Source: Anaerolineae bacterium
GTDB taxonomy: Bacteria > Chloroflexota > Anaerolineae > JAADDB01
Length of the DNA: 11,520 nucleotides
Direction: 5' to 3'
Assembly: GCA_015489285.1 (NCBI GenBank)
Contig: WGAA01000002.1
Location: 1-11,520 of the forward strand
Shown here: piece after piece, positions 4,817-11,400 of the stretch
How the letters are laid out: each line of letters opens with the position of its first letter
Position numbering within the stretch: the first letter of the stretch is position 1
Translations under genes and position numbers: made by a program
Notes under the pieces: generated by a model
Databases searched by the model: none
What the model saw: the letters and a program-made list of their open reading frames with translations, nothing else
Told to the model about the DNA's origin: nothing

Positions 4817-6496
4817 ATGTACGATCGAGAGAAGGCGCAAGAGGTACGCAAGGAGAAGCAACGCTGGCAGGAGACAACGGTCCGTAAGGCCCTGGAACGG
4901 TTCCCCGAACGGTATGAGTCGTTCATGACCATCTCCGGGCTGCCCGTCGAACGGGTCTACACCCCCGACAACGTCGTCGAGATGGACTACATGCGGGATC
5001 TGGGCCTCCCCGGCGAATTCCCCTTCACCCGGGGCCCTTACCCCACCATGTACCGGGGCCGCCTGTGGACGATGCGCATGTTTGCCGGTTTCGGTACGGC
5101 CGAAGAGACGAACCGCCGTTTCAAGTACCTCCTCTCCGAGGGGGAGACGGGCCTGTCCATCGCCTTCGACATGCCCACCCTTTACGGGTACGACACGGAC
5201 GCGCCGGAGGCCGAAGGGGAGTTCGGCAAGTGCGGCGTGGCCGTCTCCTCCCTGCGGGACATGGAGATCCTCCTGGACGGCATTCCCCTCGACCGGGTAA
5301 CCACATCCATGACCATCAACTCCCCCGCGGCCGTCATCTGGGCCATGTACATCGTGACCGCGGAAAAGCGGGGCATTCCCCGGCGCAAATTGGGCGGCAC
5401 AATCCAGAACGACATCCTGAAGGAATACATCGCCCAGAAGGAATACATCTTCCCGCCGGACCCCTCCATGCGGCTCGTCGTGGACACCATAGAATTCGCC
5501 ACCCAGGAGATGCCCCTCTGGCATCCCATCAGCATCTCCGGATACCACATCCGAGAAGCCGGCTCCACGGCCGTCCAGGAGCTGGCCTTCACCCTGGCCG
5601 ACGGGTTCACCTACGTGGAGGCCGCACTGGACCGGGGGTTGGATGTGGACGCGTTCGCGCCCCGTCTCTCCTTCTTCTTCAACGTCCACAACGACTTCTT
5701 CGAGGAGATTGCCAAGTTCCGCGCGGCCCGGCGCATCTGGGCCCGAGCCATGCGGGACAAGTACGGGGCCAAGAAGCCCCGTTCCTGGCTCCTCCGCTTC
5801 CACGCCCAGACGGCCGGGTGCACCCTCACAGCCCAGCAACCGGAAAACAACATCGTCCGCGTCGCCATCCAGGCCCTGGCTGCGGTCCTGGGCGGAGCGC
5901 AGAGCCTGCACACCAACTCCATGGACGAAGCCCTGGCCCTCCCCTCGGAGAAGGCCGTGCGCATCGCCCTGCGCACCCAGCAGATCATCGCCCACGAGAC
6001 CGAAGTGACCAACACCATCGACCCCCTGGGAGGCTCCTTCTACGTGGAGGAGCTGACGAACCGCCTGGAAGAAGCGGCCGAAGAATACTTCCGCCGCATC
6101 GAAGCCCTTGGAGGCATGATCGCGGCCATCGAACGGGGATACCCCCAACAGGAGATCGCGGAGGCCGCGTTCCGTTATCAGATGGAAGTGGACGCCAAGC
6201 GGCGCATCATCGTCGGCGTCAACGAATACGTCCAGGACGAGCCCATCGAGATCCCCCTCCTGGAGATGGATCCCCAGGGCTACGAGCGGCAGGTCGCCCG
6301 CCTGAACGAGGTCCGGCGCACCCGGGACAACCGGGAGGTGCTCCGCACCCTGCGGGCCGTGCGCGAGGCCGCGCGCAACGGGAAGAACCTCATGTACCCC
6401 ATCCTGGACGCGGTCGCGGCTTACGCCACGCTGGGCGAGATCATGGGGGTACTGCGCGAGGAATTCGGGGAGTGGGAGGAACCCGTATGGTTCTGA
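4817..6496 (+). CDS. icmA: B12-dependent acyl-CoA mutase, large catalytic subunit (methylmalonyl-CoA mutase family; isobutyryl-CoA mutase-type specificity residues)
   Basis: Adenosylcobalamin-dependent radical carbon-skeleton isomerase acting on a CoA thioester in the cytoplasm. Its 559 residues form a TIM-barrel catalytic subunit without the B12 domain, which is encoded separately downstream. Visible family motifs: TMYRGRLWTMRMFAGFGTAEETN (77-99), GLSIAFDMPT, GGTIQNDILKEY (193-204), ISISGYHIREAG with catalytic His244, and HTNSMDEALALPSE (365-378). Residues fall on the numbering of Propionibacterium MutB: Gln197 and His244 are kept, but Tyr89 is Phe and Arg207 is Gln. Phe plus Gln is the known isobutyryl-CoA mutase pair (Phe80/Gln198 in Streptomyces). 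Hydroxyisobutyryl-CoA mutase has Ile and a nearby Asp, whereas this protein has Ala116. Met88 replaces a usual Gln. The product may therefore interconvert isobutyryl- and n-butyryl-CoA; automatic annotation would say methylmalonyl-CoA mutase. Family is certain, substrate inferred. Confidence 0.9.
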   Translation: MYDREKAQEVRKEKQRWQETTVRKALERFPERYESFMTISGLPVERVYTPDNVVEMDYMRDLGLPGEFPFTRGPYPTMYRGRLWTMRMFAGFGTAEETNRRFKYLLSEGETGLSIAFDMPTLYGYDTDAPEAEGEFGKCGVAVSSLRDMEILLDGIPLDRVTTSMTINSPAAVIWAMYIVTAEKRGIPRRKLGGTIQNDILKEYIAQKEYIFPPDPSMRLVVDTIEFATQEMPLWHPISISGYHIREAGSTAVQELAFTLADGFTYVEAALDRGLDVDAFAPRLSFFFNVHNDFFEEIAKFRAARRIWARAMRDKYGAKKPRSWLLRFHAQTAGCTLTAQQPENNIVRVAIQALAAVLGGAQSLHTNSMDEALALPSEKAVRIALRTQQIIAHETEVTNTIDPLGGSFYVEELTNRLEEAAEEYFRRIEALGGMIAAIERGYPQQEIAEAAFRYQMEVDAKRRIIVGVNEYVQDEPIEIPLLEMDPQGYERQVARLNEVRRTRDNREVLRTLRAVREAARNGKNLMYPILDAVAAYATLGEIMGVLREEFGEWEEPVWF

Positions 6497-6538
6497 GCGC
6501 GCAGGGGGACGATCACCTGGAGGGGGGTCGGCGGCATG

Positions 6539-6547
6539 TGTTATACT
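6539..6547 (+). promoter_or_regulatory. Possible internal extended -10 promoter before the B12-binding subunit
   Basis: TGTTATACT: a TATACT hexamer (6542-6547) with the TG of an extended -10, in the 111-nt gap between the two mutase subunit genes. There is no clear -35. A start near 6554 would give a leader of about 54 nt before the ATG at 6608. It could add extra transcription of the small subunit and meaB. Confidence 0.4.
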
Positions 6548-6607
6548 GATGCGGGCCACCGAGCCCCCACGATTTCCGGCTATCCCATTCCAACGTAGGG
6601 GGATGCT

Positions 6608-7054
6608 ATGAACACATCTCGCAAGATTCGAGTCCTGATCGCCAAACCCGGCTTGGACGGCCACGACCGAGGGGCCAAGGTCGTGGCGCGTGCGTTGCGC
6701 GACGCCGGTTTCGAAGTCATCTACACGGGTATCCGGCAGACACCCGAAGCGATTGCCGAAGCTGCCCTTCAGGAGGACGTGGACGTGGTGGGCCTCTCCA
6801 TCCTCTCGGGAGCACACATGGCCCTCGTCCCCAAGATCATGCGCTTGCTGCGGGAACGGGGCATGGGCGATGTCCTCGTCCTGGTCGGGGGCATCATCCC
6901 CGACGAGGATGTGCCCAAACTGCGGGCCATCGGCGTGCGTGGGGTGTTCGGCCCGGGGACGCTCACCTCGGACATCGTGGCCTTCATCCGGCGGGAACTG
7001 GGCTTGGAGGACGGCTTGGACGGCGACCACGCCGAGGAAGGTGAAGGATCGTGA
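6608..7054 (+). CDS. icmB: Acyl-CoA mutase small subunit, cobalamin-binding domain protein
   Basis: Binds adenosylcobalamin and delivers it to the catalytic subunit encoded upstream. It has 148 residues, the size of stand-alone IcmB/McmA2-type subunits. It shows the base-off/His-on B12 signature D-x-H-x-x-G as LDGHDRGAK (Asp17, His19, Gly22, with His19 the expected cobalt ligand). The matching Rossmann motifs VVGLSILSGAH and VLVGGIIPDEDV, and the closing GVFGPGT loop, are also present. The last 15 or so residues are acidic and unconserved. The ATG has AGGGGGA just ahead. It is 111 nt after the large subunit, a gap with its own possible promoter. Its stop overlaps the meaB GTG start by 4 nt (GTGA). 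Confidence 0.94.
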   Translation: MNTSRKIRVLIAKPGLDGHDRGAKVVARALRDAGFEVIYTGIRQTPEAIAEAALQEDVDVVGLSILSGAHMALVPKIMRLLRERGMGDVLVLVGGIIPDEDVPKLRAIGVRGVFGPGTLTSDIVAFIRRELGLEDGLDGDHAEEGEGS

Positions 7055-8097
7055 CGCGCGCGAGGACGCCCGAGGAGATCGACGCGCTCATCACCGCGGC
7101 CCAGGAGGGGGATCGGCGCGCGCTGGCCCGGCTGATCACCCTGGTGGAGAACGAGGGCCCCGCGGTCGAAGCCGTGTTGCAGCGCCTCTACCCCCTCACC
7201 GGTAACGCCTACGTCATCGGCATTACCGGCGCGCCCGGCACGGGCAAATCCACCCTGGTCAACGCGATGACCCGGGAATACCGCTCCCGGGGGTTGACCG
7301 TGGGCATCATCGCCATCGACCCCACGAGCCCCTTCTCCGGCGGTGCCCTCCTGGGGGACCGGGTGCGGATGCGGGATCTGGTGGGGGATCCGGGGGTGTT
7401 CATTCGCAGTATGGCCACGCGGGGAAGCCTGGGCGGGCTGGCCCGGGCGACCGACGACGTGGTCCTCCTCCTGGATGCGATGGGCTTCGACCGCATCCTC
7501 ATCGAAACGGTGGGCGTGGGGCAGGCCGAGGTGGACATCGCCTCCTCGGCCCACACGGTCATCGTCGTCGAGGCGCCCGGCATGGGCGACGACATCCAAG
7601 CCATCAAAGCGGGCATCCTGGAGATCGCGGACATCTTCGTCGTCAACAAGGCGGACCGGGAGGGCGCGGAACGAACGGTGATGGCCCTTCAGGCCATGTT
7701 GGGCCTGGCCCCTCGCACGATGACTCACCACGGTCGGCGTATGCGCGTGGACATGCCCGAAGAGGCACGCGCCTGGGTCCCTCCCATCATCAAAACCGTT
7801 GCCACCCGGGGGGAGGGCGTCCCCGAACTGGTGGACGCGGTGGAACGCCATCGGGCGTACCTCCTGGAAAGTGGGGAATTCCACCGTCGGGAGGCGACCC
7901 GCGTCGCCCATGAGCTGGACCACATCCTGCGGGAGGCCCTATTGCAGCGCCTGGTGCGTCGCATCTCCCCGGCCCGCTTGGAGGCCACCGTGCAGCAGGT
8001 CGTCGCGCGACGGGTGGACCCTTACACGGCCGCAGCCGAGCTGATGCGGCGAGAGGAGGAGGCCCGAGGGGAGGATCGGGGTGACGGAGGCGCGTGA
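7051..8097 (+). CDS. meaB: MeaB-type G-protein chaperone of acyl-CoA mutase (ArgK/MeaB family GTPase)
   Basis: GTPase that gates adenosylcobalamin loading into the mutase and protects the enzyme from inactivation. It has 348 residues, normal for MeaB. An N-terminal helical region (1-50) is followed by the G domain: P-loop GAPGTGKST (60-68), the family block DPTSPFSGGALLGDRVRM (90-107), RGSLGGLA, the switch motif ETVGVGQAE (152-160), and the base-recognition NKAD (199-202). A helical C-terminal dimerisation arm (about 270-340) closes it. The GTG start overlaps the B12 subunit stop, which argues strongly for a joint function with the mutase. Older annotation names this family LAO/AO transport ATPase ArgK; the context makes the chaperone role far more likely. 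Confidence 0.95.
   Translation: MTRARTPEEIDALITAAQEGDRRALARLITLVENEGPAVEAVLQRLYPLTGNAYVIGITGAPGTGKSTLVNAMTREYRSRGLTVGIIAIDPTSPFSGGALLGDRVRMRDLVGDPGVFIRSMATRGSLGGLARATDDVVLLLDAMGFDRILIETVGVGQAEVDIASSAHTVIVVEAPGMGDDIQAIKAGILEIADIFVVNKADREGAERTVMALQAMLGLAPRTMTHHGRRMRVDMPEEARAWVPPIIKTVATRGEGVPELVDAVERHRAYLLESGEFHRREATRVAHELDHILREALLQRLVRRISPARLEATVQQVVARRVDPYTAAAELMRREEEARGEDRGDGGA
8086..8090 (+). promoter_or_regulatory. Shine-Dalgarno choosing the start of the TPK-like gene
   Basis: GGAGG with 8 nt to the ATG at 8099. A GTG at 8081 in the same frame, with its own GAGGGGAGG ahead, would give six more residues and a 17-nt overlap with meaB. The ATG is preferred because it begins directly at the first predicted strand (MVIIAGFDP) and leaves a 1-nt gap after the meaB stop. 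Confidence 0.55.
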
Positions 8098-8098
8098 T

Positions 8099-8743
8099 AT
8101 GGTCATCATCGCCGGGTTCGACCCGGCCCTCTCCCCCGAGGAGGTGGAAGGGGCCGTCCGAGCCCGGCGTGTTCTCGTCCTCTCCGAGGGGTGGGAGGGA
8201 GCCCATCGCTGGCAGGTGACTCCCTTTGCCCTGGTCGGGCCGGTGGATCCCCTCCCCCTGGACGTGCTCTCCTCCTGGCAGCGTGCGGGAACGCGCGTCC
8301 TCCCCACCTCCGAGACAACGCCCCACTCCGCCCTGGAAATGGCCCTCAACTTCGCCATCACCACCGGCGCGCGGGATATCCAGATCCTGGGGGGATGGAC
8401 GCCGCCCTGGCAGGATGCCCTGGCCCGCCTTCTCATCCTCGCCCGTCCGGCATGGGCGGCCGCGCGCGTCCATTTTCGCATTGGGAATGAAGTGGGGTAT
8501 ATTGTGCACCATGGGGAGGCCACCCACGTTCGGACGGCTCCCGGCACGCGGATCGTCCTCCTCCCCCTTTCGGCCAAAGTGACGGGCATAACGACCCGGG
8601 GACTGCACCCGGCGTTGCGGGATGCGACCGTGGACTTCGGTCACGTCCTGCACCTTTCGACCGGGAGCGATCCCGCGTACGTCCTCATCGGAGGGGGTAC
8701 TGCCCTCCTCATGTGGTCTTATTCCGTCGAGACAAGGAGTTGA
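8099..8743 (+). CDS. Thiamine pyrophosphokinase-like protein with degenerate active-site motifs
   Basis: The 214 residues have the layout of thiamine pyrophosphokinase, which makes thiamine diphosphate from thiamine and ATP. The C-terminal thiamine-binding domain is the clearest part: RIVLLPLSAKVTGITTRGLHPALRD (151-175) and the closing YVLIGGGTALLMW. The N-terminal domain can be lined up (PFALVGPVDPL, TSETTPHSALEMALNFAITTGARDIQILGG, then QDALARLLIL), but its catalytic signatures are altered. The usual GDFDS is GPVDP, the usual KDxTD is TTPHS, and the GGRxDH loop is GGWTPPWQD. Several metal/ATP-binding acidic residues thus appear missing. It may be a highly divergent enzyme, a thiamine-binding relative, or a non-catalytic protein. 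The frame is intact, overlaps the neighbours closely and is under operon-style spacing, so it is not an obvious pseudogene. A longer start at 8081 is possible. Confidence 0.72.
   Translation: MVIIAGFDPALSPEEVEGAVRARRVLVLSEGWEGAHRWQVTPFALVGPVDPLPLDVLSSWQRAGTRVLPTSETTPHSALEMALNFAITTGARDIQILGGWTPPWQDALARLLILARPAWAAARVHFRIGNEVGYIVHHGEATHVRTAPGTRIVLLPLSAKVTGITTRGLHPALRDATVDFGHVLHLSTGSDPAYVLIGGGTALLMWSYSVETRS
8734..8739 (+). promoter_or_regulatory. Shine-Dalgarno fixing the coiled-coil protein start
   Basis: AAGGAG, 9 nt before the ATG at 8749 and inside the last codons of the TPK-like gene. This favours ATG 8749 over the in-frame GTG at 8713, which lacks a comparable site and would overlap the previous gene by 31 nt. 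Confidence 0.65.
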
Positions 8744-8748
8744 GGCTC

Positions 8749-9942
8749 ATGGATCTGGCACAACTGGAACAGATGGTCACCTGGCTCGACCAGCAACGCC
8801 GTCAATCGGACCAGGAGATTCGTCTTCTCGAACAGAAGCTCACGCAACAGGCCGGCATTATCGAGGAACAGGCCCGGCGTATCCAGCAATTGGAGGGGGA
8901 ACTGGCCGCGGCTCGGGCCCAGTTGGCCGAATACAACGCCCTCCAGCAGGCCCTGGACAACATCCGCAAGGAGGTGCGTGCGGCCATCGAACGGGTCGAA
9001 GAGGAACGTCTGGCCCGAGAGCGGGATCAGGAGCGACTGCGCGCCGCGGAACGAGAGAAGTGGAGCCGGGAACTGGCCGAAGTGCGTAAGGAGTTGGAAC
9101 GCCTTTCCTCCCTGGAGGAACAGCTGGAATCCCGCAAAGTGGAGGAGCGACGCCTGAACGAGGCCATCCTCCAGCTGCGGGAAGCCATCCCACCCCTGGA
9201 CCGACGGGTAGAGGATGCCGTCCGCACCGTCACCCTCCTCAAGGAGCAGCGTTCTCAGGACCACCGGCGTATCGGCCAACTTCAGGGGGAAACCGTGGAG
9301 CTCTTCCGGCGTCTGGAAAGCCTGGCAGGGAAGCTCCCCCTGCTGGAGGAGAAGATCCAGCGCCAGGAGACGGCCATCAAAGCCATTCAGGAACTGGCGG
9401 AAAGCCTCAAACAGCGGGAGCAGGCCTTCCTCGAAGAGGTGCGCCAGGCCGAGGTCGCGCGCAAACAAACCATGTCCCTCTGGGAGAAGAGCTTCGAGCG
9501 CATGGAGGCCCAGCTGGCCGAAGCCCTGGGCAAGTTGGAGACCTTCCAGCTCCAGTACGACAAGGCCGTCCAGGCCGTCAAGGACATCGAACGCTGGCAA
9601 ACGGAGCTCCGACGGGATGTGCACGAAGTCCGGGAGGCGCAGCGCCTCGCGGAAGAGCAGATGCGTCGGGAGATCCGCGAGTTCGAGGAGGAGCTGGAGA
9701 AACGCTGGAAGAAGCAGCTCCTGGAATGGAATTACAAATGGGAGGAACAGAACCGGCGGTTGGAGGCCCTTCAGAAGGAAATCGACGCCAACCGTATCCT
9801 GCTGAACCGCCACGGCCAGCTCCTGGATCTCCTCTGGCGTTTGCAGGAGGAATGGGGCTCCCAGCAGCTTGCCGAAGCCCAACGCCTCCTCCAGCTCATC
9901 GAGGAAACCGCGGCCAAGTGGGAACGGCTGGGGAAGAAGTAG
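8749..9942 (+). CDS. Long coiled-coil protein of unknown function
   Basis: Family not recognised. The 397 residues are almost entirely predicted helix: rich in Glu, Gln, Arg, Lys and Leu, with heptad-like spacing of Leu/Ile/Val from about residue 5 to 390 and no cysteine seen. The only obvious helix breaks are near AIPPLDRR (about 146-153) and SLAGKLPLLEE (about 181-191), which may divide it into two or three rods. An aromatic-rich patch follows late (RWKKQLLEWNYKWEEQNRR, about 319-337), and a final segment has LLDLLWRLQEEW. No signal peptide, membrane segment, nucleotide-binding loop or zinc motif is visible, so it is probably cytoplasmic and oligomeric. It starts 5 nt after the TPK-like gene stop and ends 30 nt before dprA. 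Similarity to SMC-type rods would be composition only. Confidence 0.85.
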   Translation: MDLAQLEQMVTWLDQQRRQSDQEIRLLEQKLTQQAGIIEEQARRIQQLEGELAAARAQLAEYNALQQALDNIRKEVRAAIERVEEERLARERDQERLRAAEREKWSRELAEVRKELERLSSLEEQLESRKVEERRLNEAILQLREAIPPLDRRVEDAVRTVTLLKEQRSQDHRRIGQLQGETVELFRRLESLAGKLPLLEEKIQRQETAIKAIQELAESLKQREQAFLEEVRQAEVARKQTMSLWEKSFERMEAQLAEALGKLETFQLQYDKAVQAVKDIERWQTELRRDVHEVREAQRLAEEQMRREIREFEEELEKRWKKQLLEWNYKWEEQNRRLEALQKEIDANRILLNRHGQLLDLLWRLQEEWGSQQLAEAQRLLQLIEETAAKWERLGKK

Positions 9943-9972
9943 GTTTGAGGTTGGCGGGGTGAGGGTCAGGTA

Positions 9973-11055
9973 ATGGAGGATCGCAAATATTGGGTGGGGT
10001 TCAACATGGTCCGGGGGATTGGCCCCGCGCGCTTGCGGGCCCTCCTGGACTATTTCGGCTCCCTGGAGGCGGCCTGGCACGCGCCCGAAAAGGAGCTGCG
10101 TGAAGCCGGACTGGACCGGCGTTCCCTGGCCAACCTGCTCGCCCTGCGCCGGCGAGTCGATCTGGACCGGGAGATGGAGCGCCTGGAGCGGGCCGACGTC
10201 CAGGTGATCACCTGGGAAGACCCCGATTACCCCCGCCGACTCCGCCAGATCTACAACCCTCCGCCCGTCCTCTACGTCAAGGGCGCCCTCCTTCCCCAGG
10301 ACGAATGGGCCGTTGCCGTGGTCGGCACCCGACGTCCCACCGATTACGGTCGGGAAGCGGCCCGGGTCCTGGCCGAAGGGTTGGCCCGCCAGGGGATCAC
10401 CGTCGTCAGTGGGCTCGCGCTGGGGATCGACGCGGAGGCCCACAAGGCCGCGCTCGACGCGGGGGGGCGTACCATCGCCGTCCTGGGGAGCGGGTTCCGT
10501 CACCTCTACCCCGCGCGGCACATCCCGCTGGCGCGGCGCATCGTCGAACAGGGGGCCGTCATCAGCGAGTACGCCCTGGACGTCCGCCCGGAGGCATCCA
10601 ACTTCCCCCCGCGCAACCGTATCATAAGTGGCCTGTCCCTGGGGGTAGTTGTCGTCGAGGCGGGGGAGCGGAGCGGCGCCCTCATCACCGCCCGCTACGC
10701 GGCGGAGCAAGGGCGGGAAGTGTTCGCCGTTCCCGGGCCCATCTTCCATCACCCCTCCACGGGCACCAATCGCCTCATCCAGCAGGGGGCCAAAGCCGTC
10801 ACCTCGGTCCGGGACATCCTGGAGGAGCTCGACCTGGTGATGGTGGCGGAACAGCAGGAAGCGCGTCTCTCCATCCCCACGTCGGAGCTGGAGGACCGCA
10901 TCCTGGAGGCCCTGGCCGAAGCGCCCCTGCACGTGGACGAGATCGTCAGGGCCCTGGGGGAGGACACGGCCCGGGTCATGAGCACGGTGACCCTCATGGA
11001 ACTGAAGGGGCTCATTCGACAAGTGGCCCCTTTGCAATACCGACGAGCCGATTGA
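9973..11055 (+). CDS. dprA: DNA-processing protein DprA (Smf)
   Basis: Binds incoming single-stranded DNA during natural transformation and loads RecA on it; in the cytoplasm. It has 360 residues, a normal length. The N-terminal helical/HhH region (about 1-60: MVRGIGPARLRALLDYFGS) is followed by the DprA Rossmann domain. Landmarks are PDYPRRLRQIYNPPPVLYVKG (84-104), VVGTRRPTDYG (116-126), VVSGLALGIDAEAH (144-157), TIAVLGSGFRHLYP (167-180), SNFPPRNRIISGLS (209-222) and SGALITARYAAEQGREVFAVPG (234-255). A C-terminal winged-helix domain (about 303-355: ILEALAEAPLHVDEIV...LMELKGLI) is present. The ATG has GAGGG 7 nt ahead. It closes the + strand block; the inverted repeat arm begins 10 nt after its stop. 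No com genes are in the window. Confidence 0.97.
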   Translation: MEDRKYWVGFNMVRGIGPARLRALLDYFGSLEAAWHAPEKELREAGLDRRSLANLLALRRRVDLDREMERLERADVQVITWEDPDYPRRLRQIYNPPPVLYVKGALLPQDEWAVAVVGTRRPTDYGREAARVLAEGLARQGITVVSGLALGIDAEAHKAALDAGGRTIAVLGSGFRHLYPARHIPLARRIVEQGAVISEYALDVRPEASNFPPRNRIISGLSLGVVVVEAGERSGALITARYAAEQGREVFAVPGPIFHHPSTGTNRLIQQGAKAVTSVRDILEELDLVMVAEQQEARLSIPTSELEDRILEALAEAPLHVDEIVRALGEDTARVMSTVTLMELKGLIRQVAPLQYRRAD

Positions 11056-11100
11056 GGTGAAGGAATAACGAGTGACGAGTAACTGGATGGCGTGGGAAGA

Positions 11101-11128
11101 CAACGATTAACGATTGACGATTAACGAT
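11101..11128 (-). repeat. Heptamer array, inverted ATCGTYA type
   Basis: In the + orientation this reads CAACGAT, TAACGAT, TGACGAT, TAACGAT, the exact reverse complement of the array at 4601-4628, including the position of the single C/G variant. Exact preservation against otherwise diverged flanks suggests recent copying or conversion between the arms. Confidence 0.85.
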
Positions 11129-11253
11129 TAAGGGACTGGCGCGAAGACAAAATTGGCCCTACAGCGCCACCGTTCATAACGAGTAACGGAGTAACGAGTA
11201 ATTGGTTGGCGTGGCAGCAAGGTTCTCGCCACAGAGCCGAGCTTGTCTTCAAG

Positions 11254-11297
11254 TTACGCATCACGAATCACGCATCACGTCATCACGCATTACGTCG
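11254..11297 (-). repeat. Heptamer array, inverted TRCGTRA type
   Basis: Units TTACGCA, TCACGAA, TCACGCA, TCACGTC, then after a 1-nt slip TCACGCA and TTACGTC. This is the reverse complement of the TGCGTRA arrays at 4191-4225 and 4519-4546, but with more units and one phase break. Confidence 0.7.
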
Positions 11298-11400
11298 TCA
11301 GGCCACGTTGCGCCTGCAGCGCCGACGTTCTCACCGGCCCCTGACGCTTGACGTATGACGAGTGACGACCGACCAACGACGAACGAAAGGTTGGCCCGGA

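Larger units (their letters stand above)
11066..11390 (-). repeat. Right arm of the long imperfect inverted repeat
   Basis: Inverted, collinear copy of 4423-4670, beginning 10 nt after the dprA stop. It contains, as reverse complements, the CTCGTYA heptamers (11066-11079), the ATCGTYA heptamers (11101-11128), the CTTGTCTTCGCGCC block, the TGCGTGA-type heptamers (about 11254-11296), the GAACGTCGGC block and the outer CCTTTCGTTCGTCGTTGGTC block ending at 11390. Compared with the left arm it carries roughly 80 extra bases (about 11160-11240), which include a second set of TAACGAG units. No convincing gene or terminator is present here. Confidence 0.8.

Noticed and set aside
4817..6496. 2-hydroxyisobutyryl-CoA mutase
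   Set aside because: That enzyme has Ile at the residue-89 position and an Asp in the S-T-D-F-D stretch; here they are Phe89 and Ala116.
4730..7030. A 766-codon open frame on the minus strand opposite the two mutase genes
   Set aside because: Its sequence is low-complexity (Gly, Val, His, Asp-rich), matches no family, and it lies entirely opposite well-recognised genes. Long antisense frames are expected at this GC content with C-ending codons.
8719..11103. A 794-codon open frame on the minus strand opposite the coiled-coil gene and dprA
   Set aside because: It is a mirror of two real genes, has a repetitive Leu/Gly-rich composition, and its start lies in the repeat region without a ribosome site.
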